A DNA stretch of 64,000 nucleotides from Methylomarinum sp. Ch1-1. Lineage in GTDB: Bacteria > Pseudomonadota > Gammaproteobacteria > Methylococcales > Methylomonadaceae. Position 1 is the first letter of the stretch. Every line of letters begins with the position of its first letter. This document shows positions 10,035-19,654 of the stretch, one piece after another. Below the pieces are notes generated by a model that was given only the letters and a program-made list of their open reading frames with translations, was not told the origin of the DNA and searched no databases. Both the position numbers and the translations under genes were made by a program. The stretch covers positions 3,498,501 through 3,562,500 of the forward strand of contig NZ_CP157743.1 of the NCBI RefSeq assembly GCF_030717995.2, given 5' to 3'.

Positions 10035-10370
10035 ATGAAAAAATCATTAGGTTTATTAGCGGGCGTTGCTTTAATCGCATTAAGCGGTCAAGCATTCGCA
10101 GACCAAGAAACAAAAATCGGTAAAAAAATCTATGACCGTGCATTCGGTCGCGGCTGTGGCGCTTGTCACGACATCTCTTCCAACCCACAATTAAAAGAGT
10201 TGATCAAAGCTGGCGAACTGGATAAAGCCAAATTCGCTCAAGTTATCAAAGAAGGCAAAAACGGTATGCCAAAAGCGATCGACGCCATCATGGCCGTTGG
10301 TCCTGTTAAAAAAGCGGGTTACACCGAAGACCAAGCGATCGACGCCGTCTATAAATACCTGAGCGAATAA
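10035..10370 (+). CDS. Small periplasmic class I-type cytochrome c
   Basis: A 111-residue precursor. The signal peptide is MKKSLGLLAGVALIALSGQAFA with cleavage expected after AFA. A single haem attachment motif CGACH lies near residue 42. GMPKAI near residue 76 could supply the axial methionine. The mature protein of ~90 residues fits a mono-haem electron carrier. Purine-rich GAGAGA lies just upstream of the ATG, and a strong terminator follows, so it is probably a monocistronic, well-expressed gene. Which redox partners it serves in methane or methanol oxidation cannot be told from sequence. Confidence 0.88.
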   Translation: MKKSLGLLAGVALIALSGQAFADQETKIGKKIYDRAFGRGCGACHDISSNPQLKELIKAGELDKAKFAQVIKEGKNGMPKAIDAIMAVGPVKKAGYTEDQAIDAVYKYLSE

Positions 10371-10381
10371 GACTCAGAATC

Positions 10382-10420
10382 AAAAAAGGCCGCCCCATTT
10401 TATTGGTGGCGGCTTTTTTT
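10382..10420 (+). terminator. Rho-independent terminator after the cytochrome c gene
   Basis: An A-run, then GGCCGCC, a loop, GGCGGC and a T7 tract, starting 12 bp after the cytochrome stop codon. A/T flanks on both sides could let it work in both directions, towards the convergent gene at 10458. Confidence 0.85.
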
Positions 10421-10457
10421 ATGCCCTGAATTTAAAGCCAAGATGCGTTTTATAACG

Positions 10458-11072
10458 CTATTTACGGCCTATATAGGACTTCACCCGCTGATGCGGCAAA
10501 CGAAAACGATTACGCAGCCAGAAGCCTGCAATCGCGGCAATCATCAGCCCACAGGAAGCGAAAGTCAGATAAATGAGATTTTTTAGATGGGACAACTCGG
10601 CGATCAGTTTTTCGTTCACCTGCTGTTCCCTTTCTTTGATTGGCGGCTCCGAATAAGACCGCAACACCTTAACATCATTCTTCAAGTCTTGAATGGTTCC
10701 CAATGACGCGGAAAGACTGCCGATCTTGATGCTTTCCTCCAGTATCCTCAGCTTACTCTCTATCGATCCGCTGACCAATCCGACCAACTGACTCTTCAGG
10801 GCATTGATTTCGTGGGAAAGAGCGGGGTTTTGCACGGCATAAGCGGCGGCGGGATAAGAGGCCTGTCGATTTTTCAACTGGTCAACCAGATCATAATTGG
10901 GCAAAACCAAAAAACCGAGAACAAATACAAACGTCATCAATGCAAAAACCAGCATTAATAAGAATCGGTTCGTTCTTACCAAACTCTGGTGATGAGGTGA
11001 TTCGTGAAGCAACACGACTTCACGTCCTTGGGCATTAACAACTTCGGGGTCAACCTTACGCATATTGCTCAT
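10458..11072 (-). CDS. Hypothetical two-helix membrane protein with coiled-coil middle
   Basis: A 204-residue protein I do not recognise. A transmembrane helix lies near residues 37-58 (FLLMLVFALMTFVFVLGFLV) and a second near 165-187 (LIYLTFASCGLMIAAIAGFWL). Between them is a ~105-residue hydrophilic, helical, probably coiled-coil stretch rich in Leu, Lys and Glu. The last ~18 residues are strongly basic. The topology suggests a protein anchored in the inner membrane with its middle part in the periplasm. It is a single gene convergent with the cytochrome c; no functional link is evident. Confidence 0.65.
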   Translation of the reverse strand: MSNMRKVDPEVVNAQGREVVLLHESPHHQSLVRTNRFLLMLVFALMTFVFVLGFLVLPNYDLVDQLKNRQASYPAAAYAVQNPALSHEINALKSQLVGLVSGSIESKLRILEESIKIGSLSASLGTIQDLKNDVKVLRSYSEPPIKEREQQVNEKLIAELSHLKNLIYLTFASCGLMIAAIAGFWLRNRFRLPHQRVKSYIGRK

Positions 11073-11306
11073 TATTATATTTATCGTGGAACCCAGTCAC
11101 CGCCGAACTCCGATGGCAAGCACTTTTACCCTCCTCTCTGAGAGGACAGGAACTAAAAGTCAAAATGCAACTAAATGTTTTCATTATACAAGTTAAATTG
11201 AAAATGTCCTGCATTTTATGATGCCTGCGAACAAAAATATTACCCGGTTCGCAATAAACACGGCCGCCACCAAGCTGTATCGCCGAAATTGCAGGCTCAA
11301 TCCAGC
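11073..11306. other. Intergenic, no gene seen
   Basis: No open frame with coding character was found between the membrane protein start and the hairpin downstream of argG. A short CCTCTC/GAGAGG hairpin is present near 11131. Confidence 0.5.
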
Positions 11307-11331
11307 CCCGGGCGCATAAAATTGGCCCGGG
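11307..11331 (-). terminator. GC-rich hairpin downstream of argG
   Basis: CCCGGGC and GCCCGGG (11307-11313 and 11325-11331) form a 7-bp stem 13 bp past the argG stop. The T-tract is weak, so terminator function is only likely. Confidence 0.45.
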
Positions 11332-11343
11332 ATCATTTCACCC

Positions 11344-12552
11344 TTAACGTTTTTTGGCCGCAATCCTCATTCTTAACGCATTCAGCTTGATGAAACCTTC
11401 CGCGTCTTTCTGATCGTAGGCGCCTTCATCTTCCTCGAAAGTTGCAATCGCTTCATCGAACAAGCTATCGGTTGCGGAATCACGACCAACGACAGAGACG
11501 TTTCCTTTATACAGCTTCAAGCGGACTTTACCATTGACGGTACGCTGCGAGGCATCGATCATTTCCTGCAACATCTCACGTTCGGGACTCCACCAATAAC
11601 CGTTGTAAATCAAAGTCGCGTAACGCGGCATCAATTCATCTTTCAAGTGCGCCACCTCCCTGTCCAGCGTGATCGATTCAATCGCGCGATGCGCCTTCAA
11701 CATCAGAGTGCCGGCCGGTGTTTCGTAGCAGCCTCTCGATTTCATGCCCACATAACGATTTTCGACGATATCCAATCGACCGATGCCGTTAGCGCCGGCA
11801 ATTTCATTCAACTTATCCATCACCTCGGCCGGACTGTGCGGCACATCATCGATCGCGACGATATCGCCTTTTTGATAGGTCAGTTCGACATAGGTCGCCT
11901 GATCCGGCGCCAGTTCCGGGGACACCGTCCATCGCCACATGTCTTCTTCCGGTTCCGCCCAAGGGTCCTCCAGAATACCGCCCTCGTAGGAGATATGCAG
12001 CGAATTCGCATCCATCGAATAAGGCGAAGCCTTGCCTTTTTTCATTTCAACGGGGATGCCATGACTTTCCGCATAGGCCAACAGCTTTTGCCGCGAATTC
12101 AAATCCCATTCACGCCAAGGCGCAATAATTTTAATATCGGGACGCAAGGCGTAAGCGCCCAGTTCGAAACGAACCTGATCATTGCCTTTGCCGGTCGCGC
12201 CATGGGAAATGGCCTGGGCCCCCGTTTCATTGGCGATTTCAATCAATCGCTTGGCAATCAAAGGACGCGCGATCGACGTGCCCAATAAATATTCGCCTTC
12301 ATAGATGGTATTGGCGCGGAACATCGGAAAAATGTAATTGCGAGCAAAGTCTTCGCGCAAATCTTCGATATAGATTTCCTTGATTCCCGCGGCCTTGGCC
12401 TTGGCGCGAGCCGGTTCAACCTCTTCTCCCTGACCGATATCCGCAGTGAACGTGACGACTTCACAAGAATACGTGTCCTGTAACCATTTTAAAATGACCG
12501 AAGTATCCAGACCGCCTGAATAGGCCAAAACGACTTTATTAATTTCCGTCAT
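11344..12552 (-). CDS. argG: Argininosuccinate synthase
   Basis: A 402-residue protein matching the usual ~400. The ATP pyrophosphatase loop is at the N-terminus ([16 protein letters not shown]). Citrulline/aspartate-site segments follow ([13 protein letters not shown] near 119, and [17 protein letters not shown]). It joins citrulline and aspartate using ATP to give argininosuccinate, the penultimate step of arginine synthesis, in the cytoplasm. It appears monocistronic. Its upstream side faces a miniature repeat copy at 12634, whose terminal hairpins could affect transcription; that is untested. Confidence 0.97.
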   Translation of the reverse strand: MTEINKVVLAYSGGLDTSVILKWLQDTYSCEVVTFTADIGQGEEVEPARAKAKAAGIKEIYIEDLREDFARNYIFPMFRANTIYEGEYLLGTSIARPLIAKRLIEIANETGAQAISHGATGKGNDQVRFELGAYALRPDIKIIAPWREWDLNSRQKLLAYAESHGIPVEMKKGKASPYSMDANSLHISYEGGILEDPWAEPEEDMWRWTVSPELAPDQATYVELTYQKGDIVAIDDVPHSPAEVMDKLNEIAGANGIGRLDIVENRYVGMKSRGCYETPAGTLMLKAHRAIESITLDREVAHLKDELMPRYATLIYNGYWWSPEREMLQEMIDASQRTVNGKVRLKLYKGNVSVVGRDSATDSLFDEAIATFEEDEGAYDQKDAEGFIKLNALRMRIAAKKR

Positions 12553-12633
12553 AATGTATCAATACCATTGAATTCAAAAGGCCTTAATTATACCGGAAAT
12601 CCACGTCTTTTTTGGATAACTTATATCTATTCC

Positions 12634-12887
12634 CAATTCCCATATATGGACAACAAAGAGGGCTTGGGGTGTGTTTGGCGAGAATGTCGGCAGCAAGGAT
12701 GCTGTCGTCAAGCCCCCATGGATGGGTTTACCCAGCACCTAAATTCCATGGTTACTGGACTATATGTTACATTCCAGGATAATTTAGGTGCTGGGTGAAC
12801 GGCGTTCCTCGACAGACACTCCCCGAGTCCTAAACACCGCTACAACGCTACAACGCTACAACGCTCAAAATTGGAACAGCCTCTGTT
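12634..12887 (+). repeat. Miniature repeat family copy C
   Basis: It contains the family core: GTGTGTTTGGCGAGAATG, ACCCAGCACCTAAATTCC and AATTTAGGTGCTGGGTGAAC. The left end is unusual (CCAATTCCCATATATGGAC), resembling the junction of the family end with the first bases of the IS110 copies, but the IS body is absent. The right end is degenerate and carries three tandem CTACAACG units near 12840-12864. Confidence 0.7.
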
Positions 12888-13014
12888 TCAGGTAACCTGT
12901 AGTTTATAGCCATTTTGGCATATGATCAGCGATGCAAACTGAAATGAACAGCGCATAGCGCATTGACTCGCCGGTTAAAAGAACGACAGAATCCGCCCCG
13001 CCTGCTTAAAGGAA

Positions 13015-14172
13015 TTAATCGAGAAAACTAATCACCACACGGCGATTCTGAGCCCTGCCCCTGGGAAAACGATTGCTTTTTACCGGCCTGCTCTCGCCAT
13101 AAGCCTTGACTAAAAGACGCTCGGAGGCGATGCCTTGGTCGACAAGATAGGCCTTGACGACATTGCCGCGCTGCTCCGATATTTTCAGATTAGCGGCTCG
13201 ACGCCCCTTGCTGTCGGTATGACTGCTGATCAACACCCTGCCTTCCCGATAATAGTCCTGCAGATAGCGGGCCAATAATCGCAATCGTTGCTTCTCCTTG
13301 CCGGTAAGCGCGGTATTGCCTTTGCGATAATAAATCAAACCGAGCGCATCGGGACCGAATAGTTTCAGCACCAATTCGTTGTCATTGCCGCGATGATAAG
13401 AACCGGTTTCGATACGTATGCGGCTTTTAGCGAGCCCTAACTTGATCAGGCGTTCGCTCACTTGTTCGGCTCTGCGCGTAAACCATTTATGATCGGCCCG
13501 CCCGGCGATCGCGGTTTCACTGATGATGACCAGACGCTGCGTTTTCAAGGCCTGCAAATAGTCGGCAACCTGGCTTAGGCGCCGATCGACCTGAGCGGAC
13601 AAAACTTGGCTTTGCGGCAAAAAAAACAGACTCGGTTGGGTTAACTGCCTTTTTCCAAACGGCAGCAACAACTTACGGCAATCAATAAATTGCGCATAGG
13701 CTTCAAGAAAATTAACCGCCGCGACCGCCACCCGGGTTTCCTTGCCTTGACGCACAAAACTAAACACCGGATTATGGCCTAGTCGCAGCGCATCCAACAT
13801 CGTTTCGGCGACCCCGTCATAAACGATAAGACGATTGACTTGCCTTGCCGTCGACTGTTCAAGAAACACCCGGTAATCCTGCTGATAAACCAGACTATCG
13901 CGCCAAGAAGGCGGCTCGACAAACAGGCTGGCCTTGCCGATGCGCGCTTGACTTTCCGCTTCCTGAACAAAGAATTGCAAGGGATCGCCGGCATAATGCA
14001 AAAATTCCGCATGTCCGAAACTACCAATGTCCTGCCATAATCGACAGGCTATTTTACTTTGTTCGCTCCGCCAAACGGCCTGCTGCAGCGGCGCCACTAT
14101 ATAATCGGCATAGCCGATACGACAAAAAGCAGTCGATACGGCGATGATGACAACGAATCCGGACAATCTCAT
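13015..14172 (-). CDS. MotY-like OmpA-domain protein
   Basis: A 385-residue protein with an N-terminal signal peptide (cleavage expected near IGYA). The segment after it (YIVAPLQQAVWRSEQSKIACRL, GHAEFLHYAGDPLQF) resembles the MotY N-terminal domain of sodium-driven flagellar motors. The C-terminal ~110 residues are an OmpA-type peptidoglycan-binding domain with SSHTDSKGRRAANLKISEQR and GESRP...RAQNRRV. The family anchors stator units to peptidoglycan around the basal body. At 385 residues it is longer than typical MotY (~290), so it may be a relative with another envelope role. It is last in a run with the esterase and DUF445 genes. Confidence 0.72.
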   Translation of the reverse strand: MRLSGFVVIIAVSTAFCRIGYADYIVAPLQQAVWRSEQSKIACRLWQDIGSFGHAEFLHYAGDPLQFFVQEAESQARIGKASLFVEPPSWRDSLVYQQDYRVFLEQSTARQVNRLIVYDGVAETMLDALRLGHNPVFSFVRQGKETRVAVAAVNFLEAYAQFIDCRKLLLPFGKRQLTQPSLFFLPQSQVLSAQVDRRLSQVADYLQALKTQRLVIISETAIAGRADHKWFTRRAEQVSERLIKLGLAKSRIRIETGSYHRGNDNELVLKLFGPDALGLIYYRKGNTALTGKEKQRLRLLARYLQDYYREGRVLISSHTDSKGRRAANLKISEQRGNVVKAYLVDQGIASERLLVKAYGESRPVKSNRFPRGRAQNRRVVISFLD

Positions 14173-14228
14173 GCTATTGATCTGCTACCCATTTTGATGA
14201 GTTAGATAGCGGCAAGCCGAGGTTTTTT

Positions 14229-14999
14229 TTAAGCTAAAAAACTATCGACTTCATCGCAGAACAGCTCCGGCGCCTGCACATGCAACCAATGGGCGGCATC
14301 GGGAATCGTCTTGATCCGGGCGGCCGGGAATAAGCGCCGCACATCTTCCCGCCTGATATAATCGGAATGCTCTCCTCCCAAAAACAACGTCTTTTCCGAA
14401 TAGGGCGTCACGCCCTCGACGTCGGGAAAACCAATGATATTGTCTGCGGTCCGATAAAAAATATCCAAATCGACCCGCCAGCGGTATTCACCCGCCTCCA
14501 ATTGCAGATTTTGCAATAAAAACTGTCGATAACTGCTATCGCCTATCGTTTCGGCCAAAATCTCATCCGCCTCCTTGCGATTATTGATCGCATGCAGCGG
14601 GAGGTTCTGCAAAGCCTGTATCGTTTGGTCGAAGCTATGGCGATAACGCGTCGGGGAAATATCGGCGACAATCAGCTTGTCGACAGAGTCGGGACAATTC
14701 AAGGCAAACCACATCGCCGCCTTGCCGCCCATGCTATGACCGAGCAGGTTGACTCGTTCGACGCCTTGCTGATCGAGAAAGTATTTCAGATCGGTGGCCA
14801 TGACCGGATAATCCATCTGCGGCGAATGCGGAGAAGCGCCATGGTTGCGCATATCCAAGACATAGACATGATGACGCACGGCCAGTTTTTTGGCGATAGT
14901 CCGCCAATTACGCGAAGAAGCGAAAAATCCGTGCAAGATGACCAGCGGGCGTGCCGCCGGATCGCCAAATTCATCGAATGCCAATGGCAACGGCTTCAT
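14229..14999 (-). CDS. Alpha/beta-hydrolase, YbfF-like esterase
   Basis: A 256-residue protein when started at 14999, where GAGGTGA sits 5 bp upstream; an in-frame start at 15032 lies inside the neighbouring gene and is less likely. The fold is recognisable by HGFFASSRNW (oxyanion hole), the nucleophile elbow GHSMGG and the late His in PDAAHWLH. YbfF-type enzymes hydrolyse short acyl esters and thioesters; the natural substrate is unknown. It lies 10 bp downstream of the DUF445 gene, so the two are co-transcribed. Confidence 0.87.
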   Translation of the reverse strand: MKPLPLAFDEFGDPAARPLVILHGFFASSRNWRTIAKKLAVRHHVYVLDMRNHGASPHSPQMDYPVMATDLKYFLDQQGVERVNLLGHSMGGKAAMWFALNCPDSVDKLIVADISPTRYRHSFDQTIQALQNLPLHAINNRKEADEILAETIGDSSYRQFLLQNLQLEAGEYRWRVDLDIFYRTADNIIGFPDVEGVTPYSEKTLFLGGEHSDYIRREDVRRLFPAARIKTIPDAAHWLHVQAPELFCDEVDSFLA

Positions 15000-15009
15000 C
15001 GTTATCACC

Positions 15010-15732
15010 TCAGGCAAAATTGAACAACGCACCCATGACGCCGCCGAACACGCCGCCCCAAACCACGAGCCAACCCAGATGCTGACGAATAATCGCCTGG
15101 ACGATTTCCTTAACCATTTGCGGCGTCAATTCGTTCAGGCGTTTATCGATGACCGTTTCGATCTTAGTAACGATATCTTCGCCGATCTTGCGCGCATCCA
15201 GTCCTTGCTGCAAGGCTTCCTTGAAACGATCGGACTCGACCATGTCGGTCAAGGTCGCCCGCATCTTCTCGGTAAAAGGCTCCTTCAGCGGCGTCAATGC
15301 CTCTTCGCCGCCCATCATTTGCAACATGCCGCCGAACGAGGATTCCATGATCGAAGTCACCAGACCGTCATAGATTCTGTCATAATCGACCGCATTCAAT
15401 AAGGGTTCGATATTCAATACCTTGCCGCCTTGTTGCTCTTCCTTCTCGACAAACTGCTCGACATGCTCCGCGGTGAAGAACTGCTCCATCATCAGCGCTT
15501 TAATAGAAGACTTGAATTCGTCGAAACGGTTCGGAATCACACCGGAACCGTATAATAAAGGCACTTTTTCGAACAGCATATGCACGGCCAACCAATTGGT
15601 GATCGCGCCCGACAGCGCAAAAAAACCGATGGATTTCATCAATGCCGGCTGCAACGGACACAAATAACCGGTTGCAATGATCGCTACCGCGATCAGATTG
15701 GTGATAAAACTCTTGTTAAAGATCTTCTTCAT
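15010..15732 (-). CDS. DUF445 family membrane protein
   Basis: A 240-residue protein with an N-terminal hydrophobic hairpin (LIAVAIIATGYLCPL, IGFFALSGAITNWLAVHMLF) whose last part is the conserved DUF445 signature. A long helical region follows, with a C-terminal hydrophobic anchor (LGWLVVWGGVFGGVMGALF). The function of the family is not established. It is the first gene of a likely three-gene unit with the esterase and the MotY-like protein. Confidence 0.82.
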   Translation of the reverse strand: MKKIFNKSFITNLIAVAIIATGYLCPLQPALMKSIGFFALSGAITNWLAVHMLFEKVPLLYGSGVIPNRFDEFKSSIKALMMEQFFTAEHVEQFVEKEEQQGGKVLNIEPLLNAVDYDRIYDGLVTSIMESSFGGMLQMMGGEEALTPLKEPFTEKMRATLTDMVESDRFKEALQQGLDARKIGEDIVTKIETVIDKRLNELTPQMVKEIVQAIIRQHLGWLVVWGGVFGGVMGALFNFA

Positions 15733-15850
15733 CGTCGTTAAAACTATTTTCTATCAAATACAAACAATGAGCGTTGAACAGTAGCCGTTCAGGGTGCGCG
15801 ATAGCGTTTCCTGACAACTAACCTGATCTACGACTTACCAAGATATGGCG

Positions 15851-18088
15851 CTAATCGGCTTCATACACCAGCCTGTCGACCCGCTGAAAACCTCTGGGCA
15901 AGGCCGCGCCCCGCTTGGCGCGGGCAGCGGAATAATGCTCGATATCGATATTCTTCAGAGTTAGATGACGCTTACCGGACAACACCTTCAAATCGCCGTC
16001 GAACGGAAACGCAATGACCGAAATCACCGCATCTTTCCCTGAACTGAAATCCTTAGGAGGGATCTGTATCAACTTATTGCCCTTGCCTTTGCTAAGCGCC
16101 GGCAGCTCTTGCACCGGAAAGATCAGCAAGCGCCCTTGCTGGGTGACCACGGCCAGCAGATCGGAATCCTGCCGAATCGGCGCCGGCTCAATCACCGTGG
16201 CGCCGGACGGCAACGTGATCAATGCCTTACCGGCCTTGTTTTTGCTGTACAAATCCTGCAACTGCACCCGGAAACCATAACCGGCGCTGCTGACCATCAG
16301 ATACCAGTCTTCCGGATTGCCGGCCAACAAGTGGCTAAACAACGAGCCGGCCGGCGGTTTAAGGCGCCCGGTCAACGGTTCCCCCTGACTCCTGGCCGAA
16401 GGCAGATCATGGGTCGTGACCGAATAAACCCGGCCGGTGGTATCGAGAATATACACCGGCTGAGTGGTGCGCCCCTTGGCCGAGGTCAGATAGCCGTCGC
16501 CAGAACGATAGTTCAATGTTGTCACGTCGATATCATGACCTTTCGCCGCTCTGATCCAGCCTTTCTGCGACAGGATGATGGTCAACGGCTCGTTGGCGAT
16601 CAACGACGTCGTGTTCAGCGCCTGCGCGGCGCCGCGTTCGACGATCGGCGAGCGCCGGTCATCGCCATATTTTTCCGCATCGAACTCAATTTCCTTGCGA
16701 ATCAGCCGGTTCAACAGACGCTTGGAACCCAGGGTTTTTTCCAGGGCCTTCCGCTCCTTTTCCAGCTCGTCCTGTTCGCCGCGAATCTTCATTTCCTCCA
16801 GCTTGGCCAAATGGCGCAGTTTCAATTCCAATATCGCTTCCGCCTGCAGATCGGTGAGGCCGAAGCGCTCCATCAGCACCGGCTTGGGATGGTCCTCGGT
16901 ACGAATGATGTGAATCACCTCGTCGATATTCAAATAGGCGATCAGCAAACCTTCCAAGATATGCAAGCGCGCCAGCACTTTGTCCAAACGATGTTGTAAA
17001 CGTCTGCGTACGGTCTCGGTGCGGAACGCCAGCCATTCGCTCAGAATCTGTTTCAGATTCTTGACATGAGGCTTGCCGTTCAGGCCGATCATGTTCAGAT
17101 TGACCCGGTAATTTTTTTCCAAATCCGTCGTCGCGAACAGATGCGACATCACCGACTCGACATCGATACGCTTCGATTTGGGAATGATGACCAGCCGAGT
17201 CGGGTTTTCATGATCGGATTCGTCGCGTAAATCCTCGATCATCGGCAGTTTCTTCGCCAGCATCTGGGCGGCGATCTGTTCCAGCAGCTTGGCCCCTGAC
17301 ACCTGATGCGGCAACGCAGTGATGACGATATTATTGTCTTCCCTTTCATAGCGCGCGCGCATCTTGATCGAACCGTTGCCGCTCAGATACATCTTGCGGA
17401 TATCTTCCTTGGCGCTGATGATTTCCGCCTCGGTCGGATAATCGGGCCCCAGCACGAATTCCAACAACTGGTCCAGCGGCGTCTCGGGATCGTCTAACAA
17501 TTGGATGCAGGCGGCCGCCACTTCGCGCAGATTATGCGGCGGTATGTCGGTGGCCATGCCGACGGCGATGCCCATCGTGCCGTTAAGCAACACATTGGGC
17601 AGCCGCGCCGGCAGCAAATGCGGCTCTTTCAGTGTGCCGTCGAAATTATCGGTCCAATCGACGGTGCCCTGCCCCAGCTCGCTAAGCAGGGTTTGCGCAT
17701 AAGCAGTCAGGCGCGATTCGGTATAACGCATCGCGGCAAAGGATTTGGGATCGTCAGGAGACCCCCAGTTGCCCTGCCCGTCGATCAACGGATAACGGTA
17801 GGAGAAATCCTGCGCCATCAGCACCATCGCCTCGTAGCAGGCGGAATCGCCATGCGGATGATATTTACCCAACACGTCACCGACGGTGCGCGCCGATTTC
17901 TTAAACTTCGCCAGCGCGGTCAAACCCAGTTCCGACATCGCATAGACGATACGCCGCTGCACCGGCTTCAGGCCATCGCCGATATGCGGCAAGGCCCGGT
18001 CCAGAATCACGTACATGGAATAATCCAGATACGCTTTTTCGGTAAAATCCTTTAACGGTAATTGTTCAAAATTTTCCTGCACACCCAT
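15851..18088 (-). CDS. parC: DNA topoisomerase IV subunit A
   Basis: A 745-residue protein, close to the ~750 of E. coli ParC. Key segments are [17 protein letters not shown] near residue 25, the quinolone-pocket region [19 protein letters not shown] near 75-95, and [10 protein letters not shown] holding the catalytic Tyr near 122. The C-terminal third forms a degenerate beta-pinwheel (for example [12 protein letters not shown]). With ParE it decatenates daughter chromosomes. It is last in an operon with cvfB and a thioesterase gene (2-bp gap). Its partner parE is 7 kb away, in a separate unit. Confidence 0.96.
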   Translation of the reverse strand: MGVQENFEQLPLKDFTEKAYLDYSMYVILDRALPHIGDGLKPVQRRIVYAMSELGLTALAKFKKSARTVGDVLGKYHPHGDSACYEAMVLMAQDFSYRYPLIDGQGNWGSPDDPKSFAAMRYTESRLTAYAQTLLSELGQGTVDWTDNFDGTLKEPHLLPARLPNVLLNGTMGIAVGMATDIPPHNLREVAAACIQLLDDPETPLDQLLEFVLGPDYPTEAEIISAKEDIRKMYLSGNGSIKMRARYEREDNNIVITALPHQVSGAKLLEQIAAQMLAKKLPMIEDLRDESDHENPTRLVIIPKSKRIDVESVMSHLFATTDLEKNYRVNLNMIGLNGKPHVKNLKQILSEWLAFRTETVRRRLQHRLDKVLARLHILEGLLIAYLNIDEVIHIIRTEDHPKPVLMERFGLTDLQAEAILELKLRHLAKLEEMKIRGEQDELEKERKALEKTLGSKRLLNRLIRKEIEFDAEKYGDDRRSPIVERGAAQALNTTSLIANEPLTIILSQKGWIRAAKGHDIDVTTLNYRSGDGYLTSAKGRTTQPVYILDTTGRVYSVTTHDLPSARSQGEPLTGRLKPPAGSLFSHLLAGNPEDWYLMVSSAGYGFRVQLQDLYSKNKAGKALITLPSGATVIEPAPIRQDSDLLAVVTQQGRLLIFPVQELPALSKGKGNKLIQIPPKDFSSGKDAVISVIAFPFDGDLKVLSGKRHLTLKNIDIEHYSAARAKRGAALPRGFQRVDRLVYEAD

Positions 18089-18090
18089 AC

Positions 18091-18588
18091 CTATAAACTT
18101 TCCTTCGATAAATCAACATGTAATGCTTTGTTCTTTTCCATAATTTCCTGTCGTATCTGTTTTCGCATTTTCGCAGCTTCGAATAATTTTCGTTCGACCT
18201 CCGTTTCTATCTGCAACGGCGGCAGTGAGAGGGATTTGCCGTCGTCATCGACGGCCACCATCGTGAAATAGCAAGACGTGGTGTGCCTCTTTTCCTGACT
18301 GCGCAAGTCCTCGGCCATGACCTTGACGCCGACTTCCATCGACGAGCGGCCGACATAATTGATGTGGGAATAAAAGGTCACCAGTTCGCCGACCCGCACT
18401 TTTTCCTTGAAAGACACCTGATCCAGCGTCGCCGTGACGACATAGCTTTTACTGTATTTTGCGGCGCAGGCATAGGCCACCTGGTCGAGGAGCTTCAGCA
18501 ATGAACCGCCATGTACATTGCCGCTGAAATTGGCCATATCCGGCGTCATCAACACCGTCATCGTCAATGACTTTTCCTGTTTTTTCAT
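18091..18588 (-). CDS. Acyl-CoA thioesterase, hotdog fold
   Basis: A 165-residue protein with the signature of the BACH/YciA group: [29 protein letters not shown], where the Asn/His/Gly segment and the following Asp are the usual active-site region. It is expected to hydrolyse acyl-CoA thioesters; chain-length preference is unknown. Its start overlaps the cvfB stop by 4 bp (ATGA), and it precedes parC by 2 bp, so the three genes are translated from one message. Confidence 0.88.
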   Translation of the reverse strand: MKKQEKSLTMTVLMTPDMANFSGNVHGGSLLKLLDQVAYACAAKYSKSYVVTATLDQVSFKEKVRVGELVTFYSHINYVGRSSMEVGVKVMAEDLRSQEKRHTTSCYFTMVAVDDDGKSLSLPPLQIETEVERKLFEAAKMRKQIRQEIMEKNKALHVDLSKESL

Positions 18589-19424
18589 GCTTTGTCTGTT
18601 AACTTGATGCCATGATCATCGAGCGTAATCAGCCGCTGTTTATACAAACCGCCGACCGCCTGTTTAAACACCTTTTTACTGACCGCGAAGCGCGCGTAAA
18701 TCACTTCCGGCGGACTTTTCTCGCCGATGTTCATTTCCCCGCCGTGTTGCTGTAAATAAGCCAGAATACTCTGGCGGGCCAAATCCACTTTGTCCTGGTA
18801 CTTATCCTGATCCAAACTCAGATCGAGTTTTCCATCATCCCTGATCTTTTTGATGAAGCCGGTCATTTTTTGCCCTTTCTTGAGCTTCTGAAAAACCTCG
18901 TTTTTATAAAGCACGCCCCAAAATTGATTATTGACAACGGCCTTAATGCCTAAGTCCGTTTCATCGGCGATGACCAAGTCTACCTTTTGTCCTTCCTTTA
19001 AATAGACCGCCTGATCCCTGATGAAATCGTCCAACAATGTCGAAGCCGCAATACGATTTTGTTCGTCGAGAAACAATTTGACCAGATAATGCCGTCCTTC
19101 CACCATCTTGTATTTCTGTTCGCTGAACGGCACCAACAGATCCTTCGGCAAGCCCCAATCTAAAAAAGCGCCGGCATGGCTTAAAGACACCACCTTCAGC
19201 CAAGCCACTTCATCGACCTGGGCCAATGGCTTTTGCGTCGTCGCCAGCAGATCGCCTTTACCGTCGGTATAGACGAAGACCCTGAGTTCATCGCCGACTC
19301 GATGCTGTCCCTTTGTTTCATTTAACTTTAATGGAATCTCGCCGCTTTCTCCGCCATCAAGATAGAGATGCCTATCGCCTCGCTTACAAATTTTTAAGGT
19401 GTTGAATTTACCGATATTAATCAT
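18585..19424 (-). CDS. cvfB: CvfB-like S1-domain RNA-binding protein
   Basis: A 279-residue protein matching the CvfB/YitL family: tandem S1-type beta-barrels (for example AWLKVVSLSHAGAFLDWGLPKDLLVPFSEQ) and a C-terminal winged helix (ARFAVSKKVFKQAVGGLYKQRLI). Family members bind RNA and influence virulence-factor expression in Staphylococcus; the role in Proteobacteria is not well defined. It is the first gene of the operon with the thioesterase and parC. Confidence 0.85.
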   Translation of the reverse strand: MINIGKFNTLKICKRGDRHLYLDGGESGEIPLKLNETKGQHRVGDELRVFVYTDGKGDLLATTQKPLAQVDEVAWLKVVSLSHAGAFLDWGLPKDLLVPFSEQKYKMVEGRHYLVKLFLDEQNRIAASTLLDDFIRDQAVYLKEGQKVDLVIADETDLGIKAVVNNQFWGVLYKNEVFQKLKKGQKMTGFIKKIRDDGKLDLSLDQDKYQDKVDLARQSILAYLQQHGGEMNIGEKSPPEVIYARFAVSKKVFKQAVGGLYKQRLITLDDHGIKLTDKA

Positions 19425-19654
19425 CTAGCTTCAGTTTAATGAGTGCAGGAACAGGAAACGTAAAAGCCGGCAGCGTTATTGCAAGCATTCTGATATTGGA
19501 TGAGCATAGGGCGCGTCGGTCCGGTCTTGAGCATGATTGGTTTCATTGGCCGTATTAAGGAATAGCTGTAGAATCAAATGATGCGAAAGTCTATCACCTT
19601 TGCGCGATAGATTCCTTAAACAATACTGCCATCCCCTGACTATTCATACCCCCG

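Noticed and set aside
12634-12830. Small proteins encoded by the miniature repeats (similar short frames ending in DNLGAG in several copies)
   Set aside because: The similarity follows from DNA repeat identity; the frames span palindromic arms, have no ribosome sites and are not kept in all copies.
12840-12864. Three tandem CTACAACG units as a possible CRISPR or iteron
   Set aside because: Only three 8-bp units inside the degenerate end of a miniature repeat; no spacers and no replication gene nearby.
16109-16999. 296-codon plus-strand open frame
   Set aside because: Antisense to parC, which is complete and intact.
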